From contig CP070771.1 in assembly GCA_020345785.1 (NCBI GenBank), forward strand, positions 5,208,838 to 5,232,488: a stretch of DNA of 23,651 bases. Reading direction: 5' to 3'. Under the pieces are notes generated by a model, which searched no databases, was not told the DNA's origin, and worked only from the letters and a program-made list of their open reading frames with translations. The stretch comes from Desulfobacterales bacterium (GTDB taxonomy: Bacteria; Desulfobacterota; Desulfobacteria; Desulfobacterales; JAFDCJ01). This document shows, in pieces, positions 7,582-15,733 of the stretch (the first letter of the stretch is position 1; each line of letters opens with the position of its first letter). The translations under genes were made by a program, and so were the position numbers.

Positions 7582-9858
7582 GTGAGCAAACCCTTAGTTG
7601 TCGTTGAATCACCGACAAAAGTTAGAACCATAAAAAAATATCTCGGCAACGCGTATAACGTCGCGGCGACCGTCGGGCATATCAAGGACCTTCCGAGCAA
7701 AGAGATGGGCATTGATGTGGAAAACGGCTTCAAGCCCATATACAAATATATCCCGGGCAAACAGAAAATCATAAAAAGCCTGAAGCAGGCCGCCGGTGAC
7801 ACCAGTGACGTTTATCTGGCTCCGGACCCCGATCGCGAAGGAGAGGCCATCGCCTGGCACACGGCCGATGTTTTAAAAAGAAAGGGCCGCAATTTTTACC
7901 GAGTGCTTTTTCATGAATTAACAAAAAATTCAATTCAAAAAGCCATGGCTGAACCCGAAGCGCTTCATCGCTCCAAGTATGAAGCCCAGCAGGCCCGCCG
8001 TATACTCGACCGGTTGGTGGGCTATCAGGTTTCACCGCTATTATGGCGCAAGGTAAAAGGCGGTTTGAGCGCTGGAAGGGTGCAGTCGGTGGCAGTCAGG
8101 ATTATCTGCGAAAGAGAGCGGGCCATTCAGGCATTCCTACCGGAGGAATACTGGTCGATTACCGCCCATCTCGAAAGTGATACCCCTCCCCTCTTTGCGG
8201 CCAAGCTGGTAAAAAAAGACGGGGAAAAAATAAAAATTCCGAATGAAAAAGCGGCCAACAAAATTTTAAAGGATCTGGACGGTGAAAATTTTATTGTCGA
8301 TAAAATCCAAAAAAAGACCGTCAAAAAAAATCCTCTGCCGCCCTTTACCACGAGCAAACTGCAACAGGAAGCCATCCGCAAGCTCAGATTCAGCGCCCGC
8401 AAAACCATGATAATTGCCCAGCAGCTTTACGAGGGCATTGATCTGGGTCCGGGGGAACCTGTCGGGTTGATCACCTACATGCGAACCGATTCCACTCGTA
8501 TTTCGGCCGAGGCGGCCGCCGAGGCTCAACAGTTGATACTGGACCGTTTCGGTCGAGACTACGCCTTACCAAAACCACGGTTTTTCAAAAATACCAAAAA
8601 GGTGCAGGATGCTCATGAGGCCATCCGCCCGACTTCGGTTTTAAATACACCGGAAAAGGTCAAACCCTATCTATCACCGGAACAGCTGAGCTTGTATCAG
8701 CTCATCTGGCAACGATTCGTAGCTTCTCAGATGGCAGAGGCTCTGATTAATCAGATTTCTTTATCAATTAAAGCCGGCGCCTATCTTTTTTCGGCCAGCG
8801 GTTCTTCGATAAAATTCCCCGGATTTATGGCGCTCTATATGTCGGTGGACGATGAAATTGCGACCGAAACCGAACAAAAGAAACCAAAGCTGCCCGAAAT
8901 TTCACAGGGAACCTCCCTGAAGCTAAACCAGCTGGAACCCAAACAGCATTTTACCATGCCGCCGCCGCGATTTTCTGAAGCCTCGCTGGTAAAAGAGCTT
9001 GAAGAAAACGGCATCGGGCGGCCCAGCACTTATGCTTCCATCCTTTCAACCATCCGCGACAAGGGCTATGTGGACCTCGTAAAGGGTTATTTCAAACCGA
9101 ATGAACTGGGTTTTATCGTCAACGATCTGCTCGTGCAAAACTTTCCGGAAATATTCGAAGTTAAGTTTACCGCCCGAATGGAAGAAAATCTGGACCAAGT
9201 AGAATCGGAAAAGATCGACTCTCTGCAGGTCTTAAACCGGTTTTACAAGCCGTTCAAAAAAGATCTGGATTCCGCATTCGAGGGGATGCTCAGCGTTAAA
9301 GGCGTCGGCCTGCCGACCGAACTCAGCTGCCCGGAATGCGGTAAACAGTTGCGCATCAAGATCGGAAAAAACGGACACTTTCTGGCCTGCAGCGGTTATC
9401 CGGACTGTACCTATTCCAGAGACTACACTCGGGACGAGAAGGGCAACATCCAGCCGATTGAACTTCCTGAAGAAGAAGTCACGGATAAGGCATGTGAAAA
9501 ATGCAGTAAACCCATGGTCATCAAAAGAGGCCGCTACGGTGATTTCCTGGCCTGCAGCGGTTATCCCGAATGCAAAAACAGCCAGTCCCTAAATTCCAGC
9601 GGCAACGGCAAAACCATTGGCGTCGGGTGTCCCCAGGATGGCTGCCCGGGTGAAATCGTAGAACGCAGCTCCAAACGCGGCAAACTTTTTTACGGCTGCA
9701 ATCGCTTCCCCGAGTGCGACTTTGCAACCTGGGACAAGCCAATCGATCGAGAATGCCCGGTGTGCGGAACCAAATTTCTGGTCGAAAAAACCACCAAAAA
9801 ACTAGGAACCTTTGTCACCTGCCTGACGGAGGATTGTGGATTCAAAGAAAATGCTTGA
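7582..9858 (+). CDS. topA: DNA topoisomerase I (type IA)
   Basis: TopA relaxes negative supercoils by passing DNA through a single-strand break. The 758-residue protein has an N-terminal TOPRIM domain with E9 (VVVESPTK) and the acidic set D82, D84, E86 (DPDREGEA). The nucleophilic tyrosine is Y299 in LITYMRTDSTR. At the C-terminus, from C583 on, there are four zinc-finger-like Cys clusters (CPECG..., CEKCSK..., CPQDGC..., CPVCG...); the first three are complete four-Cys type. The start is GTG, with GAGG (7571-7574) 7 nt before it. The stop overlaps the -35 box of the ilvB promoter. Confidence 0.97.
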   Translation: MSKPLVVVESPTKVRTIKKYLGNAYNVAATVGHIKDLPSKEMGIDVENGFKPIYKYIPGKQKIIKSLKQAAGDTSDVYLAPDPDREGEAIAWHTADVLKRKGRNFYRVLFHELTKNSIQKAMAEPEALHRSKYEAQQARRILDRLVGYQVSPLLWRKVKGGLSAGRVQSVAVRIICERERAIQAFLPEEYWSITAHLESDTPPLFAAKLVKKDGEKIKIPNEKAANKILKDLDGENFIVDKIQKKTVKKNPLPPFTTSKLQQEAIRKLRFSARKTMIIAQQLYEGIDLGPGEPVGLITYMRTDSTRISAEAAAEAQQLILDRFGRDYALPKPRFFKNTKKVQDAHEAIRPTSVLNTPEKVKPYLSPEQLSLYQLIWQRFVASQMAEALINQISLSIKAGAYLFSASGSSIKFPGFMALYMSVDDEIATETEQKKPKLPEISQGTSLKLNQLEPKQHFTMPPPRFSEASLVKELEENGIGRPSTYASILSTIRDKGYVDLVKGYFKPNELGFIVNDLLVQNFPEIFEVKFTARMEENLDQVESEKIDSLQVLNRFYKPFKKDLDSAFEGMLSVKGVGLPTELSCPECGKQLRIKIGKNGHFLACSGYPDCTYSRDYTRDEKGNIQPIELPEEEVTDKACEKCSKPMVIKRGRYGDFLACSGYPECKNSQSLNSSGNGKTIGVGCPQDGCPGEIVERSSKRGKLFYGCNRFPECDFATWDKPIDRECPVCGTKFLVEKTTKKLGTFVTCLTEDCGFKENA

Positions 9859-9883
9859 CAACCTGTTCGATAGTTGTTAAACA
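9855..9883 (+). promoter_or_regulatory. Promoter of the ilvB-leuA operon
   Basis: A perfect TTGACA (9855-9860) overlaps the topA stop codon. It is followed by a 17-nt spacer and TAAACA (9878-9883), with an extended -10 TG at 9875-9876. Transcription near 9890 would place the leader-peptide ATG (9912) about 20 nt into the RNA, as expected for an attenuator. Confidence 0.6.
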
Positions 9884-9911
9884 TCGCTGAAATTAAACGC
9901 GTGAAGCAGCT

Positions 9912-10013
9912 ATGTCTAAACTAATTGCCATGAACAGCCTTATTAGCCTTATTCTCGTACTCGCCGGAATCATAATTATTTCCGGCGAGATAAAGGGGCT
10001 GGTAATGGCATAA
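9912..10013 (+). CDS. Branched-chain attenuator leader peptide
   Basis: This 33-codon frame (ATG to TAA) has 16 Leu, Ile or Val codons: 8 Ile, 6 Leu, 2 Val. Codons 20-23 are four Ile codons in a row (9969-9980). The composition, size and place before a terminator and ilvB fit a sensor peptide whose translation reports charged tRNA levels. The TAA ends 3 nt after the antiterminator arm, so a ribosome finishing translation would cover that arm, while one stalled at the Ile run would leave it free. The Shine-Dalgarno is weak (GAAG at 9903). No function for the peptide itself is expected. A membrane micropeptide is the alternative, but the RNA layout argues against it. Confidence 0.85.
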   Translation: MSKLIAMNSLISLILVLAGIIIISGEIKGLVMA

Positions 10014-10077
10014 TTTCACCATCAGATAAAACAAAAAAATCCGTTACCGGCCCCAGCGCCGGTAACGGATTTTTTTT
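9960..10077 (+). promoter_or_regulatory. Transcription attenuator of ilvB-ilvN-ilvC-cimA-leuA
   Basis: There are three mutually arranged structures. (1) A hairpin inside the leader frame: CTCGCCGGAA (9960-9969) pairs with TTCCGGCGAG (9980-9989), with the Ile codons mostly in its loop. (2) An antiterminator: GGGGCTGGTAATGG (9995-10008) pairs with CCGTTACCGGCCCC (10041-10054), 14 bp with two G-U pairs. (3) The terminator, whose left arm uses the same bases 10041-10051. Structures 2 and 3 exclude each other. Scarcity of charged Leu/Ile/Val tRNA should favour structure 2 and readthrough into ilvB; plenty should favour termination. The mechanism is inferred from well-known ilv, leu and trp leaders. 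Confidence 0.88.
10033..10077 (+). terminator. Intrinsic terminator within the ilvB leader
   Basis: CCGTTACCGGC (10041-10051) pairs perfectly with GCCGGTAACGG (10058-10068) around a 6-nt loop. The stem is extended by an A-tract on the left and followed by eight T's (10070-10077). It ends only 15 nt before the ilvB ATG, and the ilvB Shine-Dalgarno (AAGGA, 10080-10084) follows at once. It therefore controls entry into ilvB and is more than the end of topA, although the A/T symmetry could also make it work for topA. Confidence 0.92.
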
Positions 10078-10092
10078 GAAAGGAAAAACCCT

Positions 10093-11781
10093 ATGAAGCT
10101 CACCGGCGCACAAATTTTGATGGAAATTCTAAAGGAAGAAGGAGTCGACACGATTTTCGGTTATCCGGGAGGAGCCGTCATCGATATTTACGATGAGTTG
10201 GCCAAAACAGACATTCACCATGTTCTGGTCCGCCATGAACAGGGTGCCGTGCACGCCGCCGATGGATATGCCAGGGCCGCCGGTCGGGTGGGCGTCTGTC
10301 TGGTAACTTCAGGTCCCGGGGTCACCAACACCGTCACCGGGATCGCGTCGGCCTATATGGACTCGATCCCGCTGGTGATTCTCAGCGGTCAGGTACCGAC
10401 CGGACTTATCGGCAACGATGCATTTCAGGAAGTTGACATCGTCGGCATCACGCGTCCCTGCACCAAGCACAATTATCTCGTAATGTCCGTAAACGATCTG
10501 GCCTCAACGGTTAAGGAAGCTTTTTATCTGGCACGCTCCGGTCGGCCGGGGCCCGTTCTGGTGGATATTCCAAAGGATGTAACCAAGGCCGAAATAGAAT
10601 ACGAACCACCCGGGGAGGTGAAGCTAAGATCCTATAATCCCACATACAATCCTAACATGAAGCAGCTAAAGAAAATCATAGGACTTATTGAACGCTGTGA
10701 AAAACCCATTATTTTTGCCGGAGGCGGCGTCATATTGTCCAAGGCTTCCCGCGAGCTGACCGAATTGGCCCACAAAACCCAAATCCCGGTGACGACATCG
10801 CTCATGGGTCTCGGGGCATTTCCGGGCACGGATCCGCTGTCGCTGGGAATGATTGGCATGCACGGCACCTATCGAGCGAATATGTGCACTTCTGTCTGCG
10901 ACCTGATTTTGTCTATCGGTGTGCGGTTCGACGATCGGGTCACAGGTAAAACGGATGCATTTGCATCGCAGGCCGCGATTGTGCATATCGATATCGATCC
11001 CACTACCATCCGCCGCAACATACCGGTAACGGTTCCCGTGGTGGGGGATTGCAAGATCAGCTTGCAACATTTAAACCGGCTATTGGCAGAAGTCGATCTG
11101 GGTGATCTGAATGAAAAGAGGAAAAATTGGTTTGCTCAGATCGATGAATGGAAAAGCACAAGACCGCTGGCATACGAACAGGGCACGGATGCCATCAAAC
11201 CGCAGTATGTGGTCGAGAAGCTCTACGAACTGACAAAAGGTCAGGCAATCATCACCACCGAAGTCGGTCAAAATCAGATGTGGGCTGCGCAGTATTATCT
11301 TTATGATCAGCCCAATCATTTCATCACCTCGGGAGGTTTGGGCGCCATGGGGTTTGGACTCCCGGCTGCCATTGGCGCGCAGGTGGCCTGCCCTGACAAA
11401 ACGGTGGTGGATATTGCCGGTGATTCCAGCATCCAGATGAATATTCAGGAAATGGCCACTGCCGTCCAGAGCTGTTTGCCGGTGAAAATAGTTATTTTGA
11501 ACAACGGATATATGGGAATGGTCAGGCAGTGGCAGGAGTTATTTTACAATAAGCGATATGTCTGCACCTGCATGGATTGCGCCCCTGATTTTGTAAAACT
11601 TGCCGAAGCTTACGGCGCGGTGGGCCTGCGGGCAACGAAACCGGAGGAAGTCGAATCCGTTCTCTCAGAGGGCCTTTCGATACCAAAGCCGGTTATCATG
11701 GAATTTGTCGTCGAAAAAGAAGAAGGCGTCTACCCGATGGTTCCGGCCGGAGCAGCCATCACCGAAATGTTGCTAGTTTAG
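10093..11781 (+). CDS. ilvB: Acetolactate synthase, large (catalytic) subunit
   Basis: This ThDP- and FAD-dependent enzyme condenses two pyruvates to acetolactate (valine, leucine), or pyruvate with 2-oxobutyrate (isoleucine). The 562-residue protein has the usual three domains: an N-terminal ThDP pyrimidine domain with catalytic E49 in RHEQGAVHAADGYAR and GPGVTN; a central domain (about 190-330); and a C-terminal ThDP domain with GDSSIQMNIQE leading to LNNGYMGMVRQWQE. AAGGA lies 8 nt before the ATG. It is the first structural gene after the attenuator. A 305-nt heptamer-repeat region separates it from its regulatory subunit gene. Confidence 0.97.
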   Translation: MKLTGAQILMEILKEEGVDTIFGYPGGAVIDIYDELAKTDIHHVLVRHEQGAVHAADGYARAAGRVGVCLVTSGPGVTNTVTGIASAYMDSIPLVILSGQVPTGLIGNDAFQEVDIVGITRPCTKHNYLVMSVNDLASTVKEAFYLARSGRPGPVLVDIPKDVTKAEIEYEPPGEVKLRSYNPTYNPNMKQLKKIIGLIERCEKPIIFAGGGVILSKASRELTELAHKTQIPVTTSLMGLGAFPGTDPLSLGMIGMHGTYRANMCTSVCDLILSIGVRFDDRVTGKTDAFASQAAIVHIDIDPTTIRRNIPVTVPVVGDCKISLQHLNRLLAEVDLGDLNEKRKNWFAQIDEWKSTRPLAYEQGTDAIKPQYVVEKLYELTKGQAIITTEVGQNQMWAAQYYLYDQPNHFITSGGLGAMGFGLPAAIGAQVACPDKTVVDIAGDSSIQMNIQEMATAVQSCLPVKIVILNNGYMGMVRQWQELFYNKRYVCTCMDCAPDFVKLAEAYGAVGLRATKPEEVESVLSEGLSIPKPVIMEFVVEKEEGVYPMVPAGAAITEMLLV

Positions 11782-11783
11782 AC

Positions 11784-11825
11784 GGGTTGCGGGGTACGGG
11801 GTACGTGGTGCGTGTTGCGGGTTAA
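11784..11825. repeat. Heptamer array A (6 units)
   Basis: Six contiguous 7-bp units of the GGGTTGC / GGGGTAC type start 2 nt after the ilvB stop. They are the reverse complement of the unit in array B (CGTAACC / CGCAACC), so the two arrays face each other across a core of about 104 bp. Confidence 0.8.
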
Positions 11826-11929
11826 GGCACTTTCAGCGCCGGCTGATAGTTCATGGTTGATAGTTGGTAAAATGAAGGAAAAAGACGCAGGGCTCGCGGT
11901 GTAAGGCGTATGGCGTCTATCGCACTACT
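11826..11929. repeat. Core between inverted heptamer arrays A and B
   Basis: No gene is seen here. The core contains two more short heptad runs of different sequence: TGATAGT-type (about 11841-11868) and GGCGT-type (about 11898-11918). Arrays and core together fill the whole 305-nt ilvB-ilvN gap. Confidence 0.5.
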
Positions 11930-12075
11930 CGGAACCCGTGATGCGAAACCCGCAACCCGTAACCCGTAACCCTGAAGACTTAACCCGGAACCCGTAACTC
12001 GCAACCCGTAACGCGAACACGTAACCCGTAACCCGCAACGCGCTAAACGAAACGCGCCACGCGAAACTCGAATCA
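11930..12075. repeat. Heptamer array B (21 units)
   Basis: Twenty 7-bp units and one 6-bp unit, consensus CGTAACC with frequent CGCAACC and CGGAACC variants, keep phase for 146 bp. The last unit reaches the ilvN Shine-Dalgarno (12075-12079). There are no spacers, so this is not CRISPR. Confidence 0.85.
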
Positions 12076-12086
12076 AGGATATTGTT

Positions 12087-12575
12087 ATGGAAGAAGAAAA
12101 GCACATTATGACGATGCTGGTGGACAACCAGCCGGGCGTACTGTCGCGGGTCGTCAGTTTGTTCAGCGGTAAAGGCTTTAATATTGAAAGCCTGGTTACT
12201 GCCCCGACCATGGATCCCCAGGTTTCACGAATCACTATCTCCACAAAAGCAAACCCTCCGGTCATTGAACAGATCGAGAAGCAATTAAGGAAACTGATCA
12301 ACATTATTAAGCTCCGGGATATGACCGGGCCCAAAGCCGTCAAACGGGAAATGGCTCTGATTTGTGTCATCGCCAAACCGGAGCATCGCGCGGAAATCCT
12401 GCGAATCGTAGATATATTCAGGTGCAAGGTGATAGATATCGGGCTTGAGCATTTCATTATCGAAGTCACCGGTGATGAAGCAAAAATAGAGGCCCTGTTG
12501 AATCTTTTAAAACCCATGGGCATCAAAAAGCTGGCCAGAACCGGTCCGTTGGCACTGTATCGTGAGCCCAAATGA
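12087..12575 (+). CDS. ilvN: Acetolactate synthase, small (regulatory) subunit
   Basis: This subunit binds valine and activates and feedback-regulates IlvB. The 162-residue length fits the longer IlvN/IlvH type. An N-terminal ACT domain (about residues 5-75) opens with MTMLVDNQPGVLSRVVSLFSGKGFNIESL, given here as MTMLVDNQPGVLS followed by FSGKGFNIESL, including the conserved allosteric segment. A second ferredoxin-like ACT domain (about 85-160) follows. AAGGA (12075-12079) lies 7 nt before the ATG and directly follows the heptamer array. It is followed after 88 nt by ilvC; that gap holds a small perfect hairpin (GGATCG with CGATCC, 12620-12635). Confidence 0.96.
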   Translation: MEEEKHIMTMLVDNQPGVLSRVVSLFSGKGFNIESLVTAPTMDPQVSRITISTKANPPVIEQIEKQLRKLINIIKLRDMTGPKAVKREMALICVIAKPEHRAEILRIVDIFRCKVIDIGLEHFIIEVTGDEAKIEALLNLLKPMGIKKLARTGPLALYREPK

Positions 12576-12663
12576 GGGCACTGCCTGGTAGCAGGCGAAA
12601 CGGTATTTTCAAATTGATCGGATCGAATACGATCCTAACCAATAATAAAAAGAAGAGGTAAAC

Positions 12664-13719
12664 ATGGCAGAATTTAATTTTGGCGGCGTCGTTGAAGACG
12701 TCATTACATCGGAAGAATTCTCTTTGCAAAAGGCCAGACAAGTACTGGAAAACGAAACCGTGGCTATTTTAGGCTATGGTGTTCAGGGACCGGGGCAGGC
12801 TCTGAATCTGAGGGACAACGGCATCCGCATTATCGTAGGTCAGCGTGAAGGCGGAAAAACATGGCAGCGTGCGGTAGAAGACGGATTTATCCCCGGTGAA
12901 ACCCTGTTTCCCCTTGAAGAAGCTGCAAAGAGGGCCACCATCGTTCAAAATTTGCTTTCCGACGCCGGGCAGGTTGCCACCTGGCCGCGCATAAAAGAAT
13001 GTTTGGATGATGGCAATGCGCTTTATTTTTCCCATGGTTTCGGCATCGTGTATAAAGATCAAACCGGCATCATCCCACCGGAAAATGTTGATGTCATCAT
13101 GGTAGCACCTAAAGGGTCCGGCCGCAACGTACGGTTGAATTTTCTGGACGGCAGCGGCATTAATTCCAGCTACGCCATATTCCAGGATTACACGGGCCGG
13201 GCCAAAGAAAGAACCCTGGCGCTCGGTATTGCCGTGGGTTCCGGATATCTGTTTCCGACAACCTTTCAGAAAGAAGTACACAGTGACCTGACCGGCGAAC
13301 GGGGCGTTCTGATGGGATGCCTGGCGGGTGTCATGGAGGCACAGTACAATTTGCTGCGCAAGCACGGACACAGCCCGAGCGAAGCCTTCAACGAAACCGT
13401 GGAAGAGTTGACCCAGAGCCTGATCCGGCTGGTGGCCGAAAACGGCATGGACTGGATGTTTTCCAATTGTTCGACAACCGCTCAGCGGGGTGCCCTGGAC
13501 TGGAGCCCGCGGTTCCGGGATGCGGTGGCGCCGGTGTTTGATGAACTTTACAATAAAGTGATTTCTGGCGAAGAAACCCGGCGGGTGCTTGCGGCCAACA
13601 GCGCACCGGACTACCGCGAAAAATTGGATAAAGAGCTTGCTGAACTTAAAAGTTCAGAAATGTGGCGAACCGGTACAACAGTCCGCTCGCTGCGGCCGGA
13701 AAACCGCAAAAAACTATAG
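12664..13719 (+). CDS. ilvC: Ketol-acid reductoisomerase
   Basis: This NADPH- and Mg-dependent enzyme isomerises and reduces acetolactate (or acetohydroxybutyrate) to the dihydroxy acid. The 351-residue protein has a Rossmann domain with GYGVQG at 37-42 and a knotted helical domain with likely Mg ligands D208 and E212 (EVHSDLTGERG) and E244 and E248 (NETVEE). The text resembles the yeast/plant branch (GQREGGKTW, GINSSYAIFQD, GSGYLFPTTF) more than the usual roughly 330-residue bacterial form. An AGAGG Shine-Dalgarno precedes the ATG. cimA starts 12 nt after its stop. The function is secure; the subgroup is from memory of family sequences. Confidence 0.95.
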   Translation: MAEFNFGGVVEDVITSEEFSLQKARQVLENETVAILGYGVQGPGQALNLRDNGIRIIVGQREGGKTWQRAVEDGFIPGETLFPLEEAAKRATIVQNLLSDAGQVATWPRIKECLDDGNALYFSHGFGIVYKDQTGIIPPENVDVIMVAPKGSGRNVRLNFLDGSGINSSYAIFQDYTGRAKERTLALGIAVGSGYLFPTTFQKEVHSDLTGERGVLMGCLAGVMEAQYNLLRKHGHSPSEAFNETVEELTQSLIRLVAENGMDWMFSNCSTTAQRGALDWSPRFRDAVAPVFDELYNKVISGEETRRVLAANSAPDYREKLDKELAELKSSEMWRTGTTVRSLRPENRKKL

Positions 13720-13731
13720 CTGGAGAAAACC

Positions 13732-15384
13732 ATGGAATCGACGCTTTTGTTATACGACACCACCTTGCGGGACGGCACCCAGGGTGAGAATATCACGTTT
13801 TCGGCCGAGGAAAAAATTAAGATCGCATTACGGCTGGATGATATCGGGATACATTACATTGAAGGTGGATGGCCCGGATCAAATCCGAAAGACATGCAAT
13901 TTTTCGATCTGGCCAAACGCGTGAATCTCAAAACAGCACGTCTGGTCGCCTTTGGCTCCACCCGCAGACCGGGTGTCCAGACCGGCAATGATGATAATTT
14001 GAAGGCCCTGCTGGCCAGCGAAACCGGAACGGTCGCCATATTTGGCAAAAGCTGGGACTTGCATGTTGAAGCAGTCATGAATAACAGTCTGGCGGAAAAT
14101 CTGGCCATGATCAGCGATTCGGTGAAGTTGTTAAAATCGAACGGTCGTGAGGTTATCTACGATGCCGAGCATTTTTTTGACGGCTATAAGAACAACCGTG
14201 AATATTGCATGCAAACCCTGTATGCCGCCATCGAAGGCGGAGCGGATTTCGTTGTGCTTTGCGACACCAATGGCGGCACGCTGCCCTTTGAGGTCGATTC
14301 CATCTTCCAGGAAGTGAGGGAAGCGCTAAATCAAAAAAAGATATCCGACTCTCAGCATCATTCTGTTCGATTGGGGATTCACACCCATAACGACTGCGGT
14401 CTGGCGGTGGCAAACTCAATTACCGCCGTGCGGGCCGGCGCTGAAATGGTCCAGGGTACCATCAACGGTTACGGCGAAAGATGCGGCAACGCAGATTTAA
14501 ATTCGATCATTCCCATTCTGAACCTGAAAATGAATCGACCCTGCGTATCCGAAAAAAATTTGAGGAAACTCAAATCTCTCTCAAGATATGTTAGTGAAAC
14601 GGCCAATCAGGTTCCCTTGAACAACCGGCCGTTTGTGGGGCAAAGTGCATTTGCCCATAAAGGCGGCATCCATGTCAGTGCCATTATGAAAGTTCCCAGG
14701 GCCTACGAACACACGGATCCGGAGCTGGTGGGTAATCAACGGCGGGTACTGGTGTCTGATTTGTCGGGCAAAAGCAATGTGGAATACAAAGCGCGGGAGC
14801 TGGGTGTCGAGCTGGGCAACAACGGATACGACAGCAGCAAAATAGTCGCTGAGATCAAACAGCTGGAGCAGCAGGGATATCAGTTCGACGTAGCGGAGGG
14901 ATCGTTTAAAATCCTGATGGAAAAATTCACCGATCAATTCGAGCCCTTATTCGAGTTGGAATCTTTCCGGGTCAGTATTGAAAAGGATAAAGATCAGCCG
15001 TGCTCGGCCCATGCCACGATAAAGATTTCCGTGGGCGGCAAGCATGAAATCACGGCCGCCGAGGGCTATGGTCCGGTCAGCGCCCTGGACAATGCCTTGC
15101 GCAAAGCCTTGGACAGATTTTATCCGGATCTCGATACCATGAGCCTGGTAGATTTCAAGGTGCGGGTCATCGACGGCGCCCGCGGTACCGCAGCCAAAGT
15201 GCGGGTTTTTATCGAATCCCGTGACCAGGATCAAATTTGGAGCACCATTGGGGTTTCAGAAGATATTATAGAAGCCAGCTGGCAGGCATTGGCCGACAGC
15301 TTTCAATACAAACTGGCAATTGAAAAACAAATTCGCAGCCGACAAATACCGGCTCAGGAGGAATTGCCTTTATTCGCCAGGTAA
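13732..15384 (+). CDS. cimA: (R)-citramalate synthase
   Basis: CimA condenses pyruvate and acetyl-CoA to citramalate, making 2-oxobutyrate for isoleucine without threonine. The 550-residue protein has an HMGL-like TIM barrel opening with [12 protein letters not shown] (residues 8-19), metal ligands in IHTHNDCG (H217, H219), and [13 protein letters not shown]-terminal LeuA-type allosteric dimer domain covers about 415-525. GTQGE instead of GEQSPG, and [11 protein letters not shown], separate it from LeuA and point to the citramalate/homocitrate-like branch. It starts 12 nt after ilvC with a GGAGA Shine-Dalgarno. The true LeuA lies next in the operon, which supports a separate role. Confidence 0.93.
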   Translation: MESTLLLYDTTLRDGTQGENITFSAEEKIKIALRLDDIGIHYIEGGWPGSNPKDMQFFDLAKRVNLKTARLVAFGSTRRPGVQTGNDDNLKALLASETGTVAIFGKSWDLHVEAVMNNSLAENLAMISDSVKLLKSNGREVIYDAEHFFDGYKNNREYCMQTLYAAIEGGADFVVLCDTNGGTLPFEVDSIFQEVREALNQKKISDSQHHSVRLGIHTHNDCGLAVANSITAVRAGAEMVQGTINGYGERCGNADLNSIIPILNLKMNRPCVSEKNLRKLKSLSRYVSETANQVPLNNRPFVGQSAFAHKGGIHVSAIMKVPRAYEHTDPELVGNQRRVLVSDLSGKSNVEYKARELGVELGNNGYDSSKIVAEIKQLEQQGYQFDVAEGSFKILMEKFTDQFEPLFELESFRVSIEKDKDQPCSAHATIKISVGGKHEITAAEGYGPVSALDNALRKALDRFYPDLDTMSLVDFKVRVIDGARGTAAKVRVFIESRDQDQIWSTIGVSEDIIEASWQALADSFQYKLAIEKQIRSRQIPAQEELPLFAR

Positions 15385-15733
15385 AAAGCCCTGGCCGGAT
15401 AAATGGCAAACATTTTCAATTTTAATCAAACACTGACTACCCGGTTTTCCCTCCGGGCTGCAAGCCCATCGGGTCGGAAGCCTGGTGAAGATTCTTTATT
15501 CAGATTTCCCGCATTACCGATGCGGGATTCCAAGGAGAAAATCCGAGATGAAAAAGGAAGGTACAAATGCCGCAGGAGTTGCACACCACCGCACCCTGCG
15601 GCCCATGCTCTCTGCGTTTTAGTTAAATAGTCAATTCGTTAAATCGTCAAATTGTGGAGAGGACAAGACCCTTTTTTCCGATTCAACTAGTCAAATATTC
15701 CACTATGATACTGAGAACAAGGAGAGTATAAAA
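15385..15733. other. cimA-leuA intergenic region
   Basis: I see no gene here. It holds copy 1 of a 60-bp dispersed repeat (15441-15500); a perfect 7-bp hairpin CCCGCAT/ATGCGGG (15508-15526); an 8-bp hairpin GCCGCAGG/CCTGCGGC (15569-15602); three heptamers (15601-15621); and four octamers of the CGTTAAAT type (15621-15652). No T-run follows either hairpin. A weak promoter-like TATGAT (15704-15709) with TTCAAC upstream might allow separate leuA expression. Confidence 0.5.
15441..15500 (+). repeat. Dispersed intergenic repeat, copy 1
   Basis: This 60-bp stretch aligns without gaps to 18561-18620 at 42 of 60 positions. The best-kept parts are CCCTCC-GGCTGCA, GGAAGC and GATTCTTT. No coding function is evident. 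Confidence 0.6.

Noticed and set aside
11930..12075. CRISPR array
   Set aside because: The units are 7 bp and contiguous with no spacers, and no cas genes are near.
11822..12571. A 249-residue minus-strand frame over ilvN and the heptamer arrays
   Set aside because: It is antisense to a certain gene. Its tail is a translated heptamer repeat and its body shows no recognisable family.
12769..13371. A 200-residue minus-strand frame within ilvC
   Set aside because: It is a shadow of ilvC, whose own frame has full domain and catalytic residue conservation.
15403..15630. A 75-residue plus-strand frame between cimA and leuA
   Set aside because: It spans the dispersed repeat and two hairpins, has no Shine-Dalgarno, and has no family resemblance.
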